From NCBI GenBank assembly GCA_943789025.1, contig CALSSN010000004.1, positions 151,950 through 215,949 of the forward strand: a stretch of DNA of 64,000 bases, given 5' to 3'. Of the stretch, positions 37,006 through 45,182 are shown one piece after another; position 1 is the stretch's first letter, and every line of letters starts with the position of its first letter. The notes under the pieces are model-generated. The model worked only from the letters and a program-made list of their open reading frames with translations, did no database searches and had not been told where the DNA came from. Source of the DNA: an uncultured Verrucomicrobiales bacterium (GTDB taxonomy: Bacteria; Verrucomicrobiota; Verrucomicrobiia; Verrucomicrobiales; DEV007). The translations under genes and the position numbers were made by a program.

Positions 37006-37896
37006 ATGAGCAAACGCATCGGATTCGTCGGAGTCGGAAAAATGGGCGCCAACATGGCCCGGCACCTCAATGACAAAGGGTGGGAGGTGACTTCCGTCTA
37101 TGATATCGACAGAGAGGCTGCCGCCAGTCTGGCGGAGGAGATCGGCGCCACAGCGCAGGAAAGCCTGGCTGCAGTCACTGCAGCCTCCGATACGGTGATC
37201 ACGGTAGTTTCCAATGATGTGGCTATGCGTGCCATTTTTCTGCAAGGCGATGATACACTTCTGGCAGGGGCCGAGGGCACCGCATTCATCAACTGCGCCA
37301 CGCTTTCACCTGAGATTCACAGGGAGGTTGAAGCCGCTGCCAAGGCAGTGGGAGCAAGTGCGCTCGAGGCCTGCATGGCCTCTTCGATCAGCCATGCCCG
37401 CGAGGGCAAGCTGTACTTGATGCTGGCTGGAGACGAAACTGTTTTCAATGAACAGAAAGACCTGCTGGAGGAATTGAGCTTGAACATGCGTTTTGTCCCG
37501 GGTGGAACAGGGAAAGCGGCCGAGGTCAAGGCTCTCGTCAATATGGTCATGAACATCAACACTGCAGGTCTCGCTGAGGGGTTGGGTCTAGGCACTGCCC
37601 TCGGGCACGATGTCGACATGCTCTGCGAGGTATTCTCCCAGACCGGCGCCAACAGTCGGGTACTGGAAACCGATGCCGAAGACATGCGCGATCGCGACCA
37701 CGAGTGCTGGTTTTCTGCGGAGCACGCGGCGAAAGATTCCGGGATCGCTGCAGACCTCGGCGCCAAAGTCGGCGTCAACTTACCTGTCAATGCCGCCACC
37801 CTCGGGCAGTACCAGAGAATGGTAGAAGAAGGTCTAGGAGACCTCGATAAGTCCGGAGTCGCTGAATTGACCTTCCCGGGCAGGCACGATGCTTGA
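37006..37896 (+). CDS. Beta-hydroxyacid dehydrogenase family (3-hydroxyisobutyrate dehydrogenase-like)
   Basis: ATG 37006 gives 296 aa, the usual family length; the longer track ORF runs into the upstream gene. The N-terminal Rossmann motif is GFVGVGKMGANMARHL. The cofactor specificity end is YDIDREAAASL, suggesting NAD preference. The substrate-binding region around residue 120 (LEACMASSISHAREGKLYLM) has Ser/His where many members have DAPVSGG. The catalytic Lys lies in GKAAEVKALVNMVMNIN at about 170. It oxidises a beta-hydroxyacid; which one is not readable. Confidence 0.92.
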   Translation: MSKRIGFVGVGKMGANMARHLNDKGWEVTSVYDIDREAAASLAEEIGATAQESLAAVTAASDTVITVVSNDVAMRAIFLQGDDTLLAGAEGTAFINCATLSPEIHREVEAAAKAVGASALEACMASSISHAREGKLYLMLAGDETVFNEQKDLLEELSLNMRFVPGGTGKAAEVKALVNMVMNINTAGLAEGLGLGTALGHDVDMLCEVFSQTGANSRVLETDAEDMRDRDHECWFSAEHAAKDSGIAADLGAKVGVNLPVNAATLGQYQRMVEEGLGDLDKSGVAELTFPGRHDA

Positions 37897-37953
37897 TCTC
37901 AAAAAGCGTAAAAATTCTCATTACATCAAAAACTAACCAGAAAATAACGAATC

Positions 37954-38379
37954 ATGATTATTCCAACTATCAGCTCAGGTGTCGCCGGTCCTCTCGGTGT
38001 CCTTCACATGCCCCGCTTTTGGCAGAAAGTGTCGCTCGACGCCGCAGGGAAGCTCCACCCCGATTACCCTGCTTGCGGGGCCGGCTACGACCAGATGATG
38101 CTCGACGCCATCGGGCTCGATAAAGACGCTACCCTGGCATACATCAACGAGAATAAGCCTACCTATGTGCAGTTTGAAGCCTGGGTGAAAGAGAAAGCCT
38201 CCAACCTCGGTGGTGCCGGTGGATTCAACGATGCCGTTGTGGGTTACAATCACGACGACGCGACTCGCGAAGGTATCCTCAGCGCAGTGGGACTTCCCGG
38301 TGCCGATATCCGGGACGCGGTCAATCTCAATAACCTTGAAGACTGGCACGACTTCCACGGCCAGGAGATCAGAGGCTAG
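37954..38379 (+). CDS. DUF5069-family protein
   Basis: A 141-aa cytosolic protein matching the DUF5069 pattern as I recall it: GPLGVLHMPRFWQKVSLDAAG near the start, then YPACGAGYDQMMLDAIGLD, and AWVKEKA in the middle. Function unknown; the family is frequent in Verrucomicrobiota. It starts 57 bp after the dehydrogenase gene and is followed by a strong terminator, closing a three-gene plus-strand unit. Confidence 0.8.
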   Translation: MIIPTISSGVAGPLGVLHMPRFWQKVSLDAAGKLHPDYPACGAGYDQMMLDAIGLDKDATLAYINENKPTYVQFEAWVKEKASNLGGAGGFNDAVVGYNHDDATREGILSAVGLPGADIRDAVNLNNLEDWHDFHGQEIRG

Positions 38380-38420
38380 GCAGCAGATCAGATTTACTTG
38401 ATGAAATAAGTAAGTTCGAG

Positions 38421-38456
38421 ACCCCCGGAGCATTGCTCTGGGGGTTTTTTCTTTTT
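38421..38456 (+). terminator. Rho-independent terminator after the DUF5069 gene
   Basis: ACCCCCGGAGC pairs with GCTCTGGGGGT (11-bp stem, one G-U) around an ATT loop and is followed by TTTTTTCTTTTT. Textbook shape, 41 bp past the stop codon. Confidence 0.9.
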
Positions 38457-38590
38457 CAGCCCTTTTCAGGCAGGCAGAATATTAGAAATATTTCAGATCG
38501 AGATGATAGATGGAGCAATCCTTAGTCGTATAGCACAATGAGGATTTTCCAGCACGCGGCAATCGTCCTCCCACCCAAACCAAAAGTCTG

Positions 38591-41500
38591 ATGCGTCATT
38601 TTTTTCTCCTTTCTCTTCTTCTTGCGGCATTTCCTGTGGTTACAGCCAATGCTCAAAAGCCCCTCTTCAATGGCAAAGATCTCACTGGCTGGTCTGGCAA
38701 TTCGGAATTCTGGCGTGTTGAGGGCGGGTGTATTATCGGTGAAACCACTGCCGAAAAACCGACCAAGGGAAATACCTTCCTCATCTGGGAGGGGGGAGAA
38801 CTGAAGGACTTCGAGCTCACGCTGGAGGGGCGGGTTCTGGGAAACAACTCGGGGATCCAGTACCGATCGAAAGTGGTTGATCCGAAAAACTGGTCGGTCG
38901 GTGGCTACCAGATGGACATGATCGGAAATGCCGACCTTTTTGGGATGCTCTACGAGGAGCGCGGGCGTGGCATTCTCGCCCGGCGCGGGCAGAAAGTAGT
39001 TCTTGAGGCCGGCCAGAAGCCGAAAGTCATCGGCCAGGTTGATAAGAGCAAGCAGCTCGATGTCGCCACCTGGAACCAATACCGAATCGTCGCCCGCGGG
39101 AACACCCTCACTCATTACGTCAATGGTGAGGTGACTGCCGAGATCACAGATAATGACGCGGCAAAACGCTCGCTCGCCGGAGTTCTCGCTTTCCAGATCC
39201 ACGCCGGTCCACCGACGCGGGTCGAGTTGAAGGACATCGTCCTCAAGGAACTTAAGGAGCGGGCAGCAAAGGCAGTGAACGCGAACGCTGAGGCAGCTCC
39301 AACTGTCCCGCAATGGATCTGGACGAGGGGGGTCGCTGGTGACGAAACCATCTATGCCCGCCGGCAGTGGACGCAACGTGAACCAGCAAAATCGGCAAAG
39401 CTGACGATTACCTGTGACAATGGCTTCACTGCCTTCATCAATGGCAAACGTCTCGGAGAGAGCTCCAACTGGGAGAGAGCGGAGCAATTTGATCTCGCTC
39501 CCCATCTGGTAGCGGGTGATAACGTCCTCGCAATTGAAGCCACCAATACAGGAAACATAGGTGGTCTGGTGGCCATGGTCGAACTGGTGGGTAAGGATGG
39601 CAGCAGCGCACGAATCGTCACGGACAAGCATTGGCTGGTGCGCGATGAGAAGACTGATGATTGGATGGCCCCGAGTGTTGACCCGGCAGGTTGGGTGGAT
39701 GCATTCTCACTCGGCCTGCTCGGCAAGGACCCGTGGGGCAACCCGTTCACCGGGGTCGAGGGGCCTGCCAATGCCGGAAAGATAAATGTTTCTCAAGGCC
39801 AGGCTGAAGTTGTTCCGGAGGGCTTTGAAATCGAAAAAATCTACGATGTTCCCAAGGCTACACAGGGATCGTGGGTATCGATGGCGGTCGATGACCAGGG
39901 TCGTCTATTCTGCAGTGACCAGCGCGGCGAAGGAATCTTTCGGATCACTCTGGGCGACACGGAGACTTCAGCGCCAGTTGTGGAAAAAATCCCGGCTGAA
40001 ATCACCGGTTCTCAGGGGATGCTTTGGGCCTTCGGCTGTCTTTATGTGTCCAGCAATGGCGGGCCTACGCCGGCCGGACTTTACCGAGTCACAGACTCAG
40101 ACGGCGACGACATGCTCGATCATGTGGAGAAGCTACGGAATCTCCGCCCCGGCGGGGAGCACGGTATCCACGCCGTCGTTCTCGGCCCGGATGGAAAGAG
40201 TATCTACTCGGTTGCCGGCAACCACAGTGCTGTTCCAGAGCCCGAGACTTCCGCCGTGCCACGTAATTACGCCCCGGACCAGCTTCTGCCTCGTATGCCT
40301 GACGCCAGAGGGCACGGTTCCAGGGTTCCCCCTCCAGGTGGCTGGATCGCCCGAACAGATCGAGACGGCAGTGCTTTCCACCTCTTCTCTGCCGGCTTCC
40401 GAAACCAGTACGACGCTGCCTTCAATGCACATGGTGAGATGTTCACCTACGACGCCGATATGGAGTGGGATATAGGAACTCCATGGTACCGTCCGACCAG
40501 AATGAATCACGTCACCAGCGGCTCGGAATTTGGTTGGCGCAATGGCAGCGGCAAGTTCCCCGCTTACTACCCGGACACCCTCCCCGCCGCAGTCGATGTC
40601 GGTCCTGGTTCGCCCACGGGGGTTCTTTCCGGCCTCGGAGCAAAATTCCCGGCGAAGTATCAGAACGCAATTTTTGCCTTCGACTGGACCTACGGCACCA
40701 TCTACGCGATGCACCCGGTTCCAGCCGGGTCGAGCTACACGATGATCAAAGAAGAGTTCGTCATCGGAGCCCCCCTCAATGTTACGGACGGCGTGATCGG
40801 GAAGGACGGGAATTTCTATTTCGCCGTCGGTGGTCGTAATACGAACTCCGCCGTCTATTGTGTTCGGTATTCCGGCGACGAACCCACCGACCCCGCCCCG
40901 GCAGCTCCAGGTGCAGAGGCTCCCCTGCGCGAGCTTCGGCATCAGATTGAGGCGTTTCACCGCCCTGCCGATGGTGCCGTGGACGAGGTCTGGCCTCACC
41001 TCGGACATGATGACCGCTTCATCCGCTACGCCGCTCGCGTCGCGCTCGAGCACCAGCCGGTTGTGCAGTGGGCTGACCGAGCACTCGCGGAGGCTGATAC
41101 CCAAGCCTCTCTCACCGCGCTCCTTGCCCTCACCCGCCAGGGAAACCCCGAGCACCAACCGGCTCTCCTCGCGGCCCTCAAAAAGATCTTCTCCGCTCCG
41201 CTTGCGGAGGCACAGCGTCTCGATGCCTACCGGGTTCTCGGCCTCGCCATCATCCGTATGGGGGAACTCGATCCGGCCACCGCGGCGGAATTTGTTGCGA
41301 TCCTTTCCCCGGGATTCCCTGCCACTAGTGACCCGCTCAATCGTGAGCTGGTTGCCCTTCTTGTCGCTCTCGGCGCCGAGGATATCGTAGCCCGGACAAT
41401 CCCCCTGATGGCTCAGGATGCGGTCGGCAAGGAGGGGATGGAGTTGAACCAGAATTTGATCGCACGGGCTGAAAGGTACGGAAGAGCCTTCGCCGACACG

Positions 41501-42163
41501 GCGCGGTCAAAGCCCCAGCGCCAGCAGATCTGGTATGCCTATGCCCTCAGGAAAGTCACGCACGGCTGGACCCCGGAACTCCGTCGCGACTTCTTCACCT
41601 GGTTCGCCAAGGCGCAAAATTTTAAGGGTGGCCCGAGCTTCGCGGGCTTCATCGAGAACATCCGCAAGGAGGCGCTTGCCGCGGTTGCGGACAAGAAAGA
41701 GCGTGCCGCCCTTGCCACGCTCAGTGAAAAGCCCGCCAGCCTCGTCCCGGCGGGATACGAGAGCGCCCGCACGATCACGGTAGGCGTGAAGCCTGGGCTG
41801 AAGTTCGCCACCGATCTTATCGAGGGAGTTGTGGGAGAGAAGGTTGCTATCGAGTTCGTCAATGACGACGTCACCGGCCTGATGCATAATCTTGCCGTCA
41901 TTACGCCGGGATCACTGCAGAAAGTGATCGCCGCCTCCATGAAGATCGGCCCGGATGCGGTCGAGAAGAACTTCATCCCCGACATTCCCGAAGTGCTTGC
42001 CGCGACGCCTCAGGTTGCTATCAACCGCAAATTCACTCTCTACTTCAGCATCCCCGACAGCCCGGGTGACTACTATTTCATCTGCACCTATCCTGGTCAT
42101 GGTCAGCTGATGAATGGTGTCTTCAGGGTCACAGAGTCGCCTGTTACTGTGGGAGCAAACTAG
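38591..42163 (+). CDS. Giant secreted DUF1080 - beta-sandwich - propeller - HEAT - cupredoxin protein
   Basis: A 1190-aa secreted protein with signal peptide MRHFFLLSLLLAAFPVVTANA. Domains in order: DUF1080/3-keto-disaccharide hydrolase-like (about 22-215; KPLFNGKDLTGWSG, GNNSGIQYRSK), a beta-sandwich of discoidin/Gal-binding type (about 235-370; FTAFINGKRLGESSNW), and a glucose-dehydrogenase-like propeller (about 405-760; YVSSNGGPTPAGLYRV, GGEHGIHAVVLGPDG). These are followed by a HEAT-like helical region (about 780-1050) and an azurin/plastocyanin-like domain (about 1075-1190). The last has apparent type-1 copper ligands His in MHNLAV, Cys in CTYPGHG, His in the same motif, and Met in GQLMNG. 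Similar mosaics occur in Planctomycetes/Verrucomicrobia and are linked to sugar degradation. A role in electron transfer from an oxidised sugar to copper is my inference. Confidence 0.88.
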   Translation: MRHFFLLSLLLAAFPVVTANAQKPLFNGKDLTGWSGNSEFWRVEGGCIIGETTAEKPTKGNTFLIWEGGELKDFELTLEGRVLGNNSGIQYRSKVVDPKNWSVGGYQMDMIGNADLFGMLYEERGRGILARRGQKVVLEAGQKPKVIGQVDKSKQLDVATWNQYRIVARGNTLTHYVNGEVTAEITDNDAAKRSLAGVLAFQIHAGPPTRVELKDIVLKELKERAAKAVNANAEAAPTVPQWIWTRGVAGDETIYARRQWTQREPAKSAKLTITCDNGFTAFINGKRLGESSNWERAEQFDLAPHLVAGDNVLAIEATNTGNIGGLVAMVELVGKDGSSARIVTDKHWLVRDEKTDDWMAPSVDPAGWVDAFSLGLLGKDPWGNPFTGVEGPANAGKINVSQGQAEVVPEGFEIEKIYDVPKATQGSWVSMAVDDQGRLFCSDQRGEGIFRITLGDTETSAPVVEKIPAEITGSQGMLWAFGCLYVSSNGGPTPAGLYRVTDSDGDDMLDHVEKLRNLRPGGEHGIHAVVLGPDGKSIYSVAGNHSAVPEPETSAVPRNYAPDQLLPRMPDARGHGSRVPPPGGWIARTDRDGSAFHLFSAGFRNQYDAAFNAHGEMFTYDADMEWDIGTPWYRPTRMNHVTSGSEFGWRNGSGKFPAYYPDTLPAAVDVGPGSPTGVLSGLGAKFPAKYQNAIFAFDWTYGTIYAMHPVPAGSSYTMIKEEFVIGAPLNVTDGVIGKDGNFYFAVGGRNTNSAVYCVRYSGDEPTDPAPAAPGAEAPLRELRHQIEAFHRPADGAVDEVWPHLGHDDRFIRYAARVALEHQPVVQWADRALAEADTQASLTALLALTRQGNPEHQPALLAALKKIFSAPLAEAQRLDAYRVLGLAIIRMGELDPATAAEFVAILSPGFPATSDPLNRELVALLVALGAEDIVARTIPLMAQDAVGKEGMELNQNLIARAERYGRAFADTARSKPQRQQIWYAYALRKVTHGWTPELRRDFFTWFAKAQNFKGGPSFAGFIENIRKEALAAVADKKERAALATLSEKPASLVPAGYESARTITVGVKPGLKFATDLIEGVVGEKVAIEFVNDDVTGLMHNLAVITPGSLQKVIAASMKIGPDAVEKNFIPDIPEVLAATPQVAINRKFTLYFSIPDSPGDYYFICTYPGHGQLMNGVFRVTESPVTVGAN

Positions 42164-42225
42164 GTGGTATTTTCTTATGGTCCTCGACTTTGTCCTGAGA
42201 GGATCGCTGATTCAAAGTTACAAAA

Positions 42226-43305
42226 ATGGTCAATACATCCATCCTCTCCACCATTTCGGTTTTCGCAGTCGCGATGGCTTTCACCATGCATCCCGCCCTT
42301 GCTGATCACCACCATTCGCTTCACTTCCCTGCCGTTGACGGTCCGGGGGGAGGTAAGAAAATTGTTCTTCTCGCGGGTGATGAGGAATACCGGTCCGAGG
42401 AGGCGATGCCGATGCTCGGGAAGATACTGAGCCAGAAACACGGCTTTGATTGTATGGTGGTTTTTTCCATTGATGAAAAAACCGGGATCATCGATCCCAA
42501 CAACCAAAAAAGCCTGCATGGTCTCAAGGCGCTCGAGGGAGCGGACCTGATGATGATTGCCACCCGCTTCCGCGACCTCAGTGACGAGGAATTTGCAATC
42601 ATCGGGCGGTTTCTCAATGCTGGGAAGCCGGTGATAGGACTGCGTACTGCGACCCATGCATTTCGTGGTAAGGCCAAGTTCGAGTCGCTCGCCTGCGCGG
42701 AGTTCGGTCTGAAAATTCTCGGCGAAAAGTGGGTCAGCCACCACGGTAGCCATAAACACCAAGGCGCCCGAGGTGTCGTCGAGGAAGCAAATAAAAACCA
42801 CCCTGTTCTTAACAGCGTTGCTGATGTTTTCGCTCCCTCCGATGTCTACGGGGTGGTTCATCTCGGCGCTGCCGACACCATCCTCCTGCGCGGTGCGGTG
42901 ACCGAAAATCTGGACCCTGCTTCCAAGCCGATTCCAGGTGACAAGAACAACCCGATGATGGCTCTGGCATGGCTTCACGAATACACGGCGCCTGACGGAG
43001 CGACTAAGGGCACCGCTTTCTGCACCACGGCGGGCGCAGCTGTTGACCTTGTCTCTGAGGATCTCCGGAGGATTGTGGTCAATGCCGCCTTCCATCTCAC
43101 CGGCCTCGAGGTCCCGGAAAAGGCCGATGTGGACTATGTGGATCCTTACTACCCGAGCTTCTTTGGATTTGTGAAGACTGAAACTCTTCTGAAAGGTGCG
43201 GGGCTGAAGCCAGCCGACTACGGGCTGGGAAAATCGCCGCCGGCCTCGGACCCTCCGAGAAGTCCCGCGTGGCCATTCCGTGAGATGGGGCCGGCCCTCA
43301 AGTAG
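42226..43305 (+). CDS. Secreted ThuA-domain protein
   Basis: A 359-aa protein with an N-terminal signal peptide (ILSTISVFAVAMAFTMHPALA) followed by a His-rich spacer. The ThuA (class I glutamine amidotransferase-like) fold shows in KKIVLLAGDEEYRSEEAMPML, DLMMIATRFRDLSDEE and GKPVIGLRTATHAF; later ENLDPASKPIPGDKNNPMMA and FHLTGLEVPEK fit the C-terminal part. ThuA proteins are associated with trehalose/sugar utilisation; the mechanism is unknown. It lies 62 bp downstream of the DUF1080 gene and likely shares its operon. Confidence 0.9.
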   Translation: MVNTSILSTISVFAVAMAFTMHPALADHHHSLHFPAVDGPGGGKKIVLLAGDEEYRSEEAMPMLGKILSQKHGFDCMVVFSIDEKTGIIDPNNQKSLHGLKALEGADLMMIATRFRDLSDEEFAIIGRFLNAGKPVIGLRTATHAFRGKAKFESLACAEFGLKILGEKWVSHHGSHKHQGARGVVEEANKNHPVLNSVADVFAPSDVYGVVHLGAADTILLRGAVTENLDPASKPIPGDKNNPMMALAWLHEYTAPDGATKGTAFCTTAGAAVDLVSEDLRRIVVNAAFHLTGLEVPEKADVDYVDPYYPSFFGFVKTETLLKGAGLKPADYGLGKSPPASDPPRSPAWPFREMGPALK

Positions 43306-43360
43306 TGGAGCGGACGCGGCTTTGAATTCGAGAGTTGCTCCCTGCTTCCCTGCCTACCTG

Positions 43361-43375
43361 GGGCTTCCTGAATAA
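43361..43375 (+). repeat. Left terminal inverted repeat of the IS
   Basis: GGGCTTCCTGAATAA; the first 12 bases match the right end exactly. TACCTG immediately precedes it. Confidence 0.85.
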
Positions 43376-43475
43376 TACAAGATCTCGATAGGCGCTGGGC
43401 AAAACGAGAAAAACGCCGAGGTGAAGTGCGCAGGTTTTGGGGGTAAAGGTAGAAAAAGCCTGCACCTTTTTTCCT

Positions 43476-45032
43476 ATGAAGCTCCAAGAACAACCTGAAT
43501 TTGTAGATTTCTACTTGCCCTTCGACGGTAAGCTCGACCCCGAGAACCGCTGGGTCAAGCTGGGGGAACTGGTGCCGTGGAAACTTGTGGAGGAGCGCTA
43601 CGCTGCGGCTCTTGCCGAAAGCGGGATGGGGGCACCGCCACTGCCCGGGCGAGTCGCCTTCGGCGCGATGATCATCAAAGAACGCCTCGGCTTGACCGAT
43701 GAGGAGACCGTCGCACAGGTCTTCGAAAACCCCTACCTCCAGCACTTCCTCGGCTACCGGGAGCTGCTTAAGAAAATGCCCTTCGACCCCTCGATGATGG
43801 TCTACTTTCGCTCGCGCCTCGCCCAGGGGGACTATGACGAGATCAACCGGGAAATCATCCGAATAGCCACGGAACCCGAGGAATCCGAAGCAACTGCGAG
43901 CACAGACGAGTCGGGCAAGCCGGACGCTATGGTTGAACTTGGGGCGGAAGCCGAAGCTGCGGCTGAATCCCAGCCTGAGATTGAATCTGAACAACCACCG
44001 CCGAATTCGGGCAAGCTGATCATCGACGCCACGGCCACGCCCGCTGACATCACTTACCCGACCGACCTCAAGATCCTCAACGCGGCCCGCGAGAAGCTTG
44101 AGCACATCATTGACATCCTCCACCGCCCGCTTGTCGGGACAGCGAAGAAGCCGAGGACCTACCGGAAGAAGGCGCGCAGGGACTTCATGGCGATCACCAA
44201 GCTGAAGCGGCCCGGGGCGAAGAAGGTCCGCAAGGCCATCGGCAAGCAGCTGCGCTACATCCGGCGCGACCTCAGGCATGTCGAGGCGATGGTCGAAGTC
44301 GGGGGCGCAGACCTGCGCGACCTCAACGCCTACGACTACCGCTGCCTGTTGGTCTCCGCCGAGGTCTACCGGCAGCAGCTGGAAATGTGGGCAGAGCAGA
44401 AGCACCGTGTCGCCGACCGCATCGTGAGCCTGTCGCAGCCGTGGGTGCGCCCCATCGTGCGGGGCAAGGCGTCGGCTAAGACCGAGTTCGGAGCCAAGAT
44501 CTCCGTCGGTGTTGTCTCAGGCTACACCACACTGCACAGGCAGAGTTGGGACGCCTACAATGAGTGCGCCGATCTCCCCGGCCAGGCGGAGTCCTACCGC
44601 GCGTTCCACGGGCATTGGCCAGAATCGATCCACGCGGACAAGATCTACCGGACGCGGGCCAACCGGGCGTGGTGCAAGGAGAGGAGCATCCGACTCTCGG
44701 CCGCCCCGCTGGGCAGGCCGTCCGAAGAGACCCCCGAGAACTCGGCTGCGCTGGCGGCGGCCCGCACGCAACTGCGGCAGGACGAGATCGACCGCAACGC
44801 CGTGGAGGGCAAGTTCGGCAATGCCAAGCGCAAAGGGAGCCTGGCAAGGATCATGGCCAAGCTCGTACCCACCTCGGTGAGCGTAATCAACATCGGGATC
44901 ATCGTGTTGAATCTGGACACCCGCCTGCGCGAGCTTCTCGCGTGCCTATTTACCTGGATGTGCCTGTGCCATCCCCGCCCTGGAGGCTCGGTGAAGCTCT
45001 TCCACGCCCGCCTGATCCACTGCCCAGCCTGA
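43476..45032 (+). CDS. DDE transposase of the insertion sequence
   Basis: ATG 43476 gives 518 aa. The N-terminal DUF772-like region contains FVDFYLPFDGKLDPENRWVK and PGRVAFGAMIIKERLGLTDE, typical of one IS5-related transposase branch. DDE residues are visible as Asp in LIIDATATPADITYP, Asp in SIHADKIYRTRANR and Glu in NAVEGKFGNAKRKGS. An acidic Ala/Glu spacer (about residues 135-180) separates the N-terminal and catalytic domains. The frame is intact, so the element may be active. IS family beyond 'IS5-like' is not resolved. Confidence 0.9.
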   Translation: MKLQEQPEFVDFYLPFDGKLDPENRWVKLGELVPWKLVEERYAAALAESGMGAPPLPGRVAFGAMIIKERLGLTDEETVAQVFENPYLQHFLGYRELLKKMPFDPSMMVYFRSRLAQGDYDEINREIIRIATEPEESEATASTDESGKPDAMVELGAEAEAAAESQPEIESEQPPPNSGKLIIDATATPADITYPTDLKILNAAREKLEHIIDILHRPLVGTAKKPRTYRKKARRDFMAITKLKRPGAKKVRKAIGKQLRYIRRDLRHVEAMVEVGGADLRDLNAYDYRCLLVSAEVYRQQLEMWAEQKHRVADRIVSLSQPWVRPIVRGKASAKTEFGAKISVGVVSGYTTLHRQSWDAYNECADLPGQAESYRAFHGHWPESIHADKIYRTRANRAWCKERSIRLSAAPLGRPSEETPENSAALAAARTQLRQDEIDRNAVEGKFGNAKRKGSLARIMAKLVPTSVSVINIGIIVLNLDTRLRELLACLFTWMCLCHPRPGGSVKLFHARLIHCPA

Positions 45033-45096
45033 GATCCGGCGTCAGCCCGGACCCCGAACCGCCGCCTCGGCCATCGCGAGCGCTCCGCGAGCAGAC

Positions 45097-45111
45097 TTTT
45101 TCAGGAAGCCC
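45097..45111 (-). repeat. Right terminal inverted repeat of the IS
   Basis: Reads GGGCTTCCTGAAAAA on the minus strand. TACCTG immediately follows on the plus strand, matching the left flank. Confidence 0.85.
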
Positions 45112-45182
45112 TACCTGTCCGGGGTTCCACGGGGGAGGCAACTCACCGAGAAGATCTCGGGTTCTTTGATTTGCGAGCAGGT

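Larger units (their letters stand above)
43361..45111 (+). mobile_element. Complete insertion sequence, about 1.75 kb (IS5-like DDE group)
   Basis: The element is bounded by terminal inverted repeats GGGCTTCCTGAA (43361-43372 and, in reverse, 45100-45111), extended to 15 bp with one mismatch. It is flanked by the 6-bp direct repeat TACCTG (43355-43360 and 45112-45117), consistent with a target-site duplication. It contains one intact transposase gene. It lies between thuA and the convergent fdhA and interrupts neither. A one-base shift in the assigned ends is possible because the flanking bases match the repeat. Confidence 0.85.
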
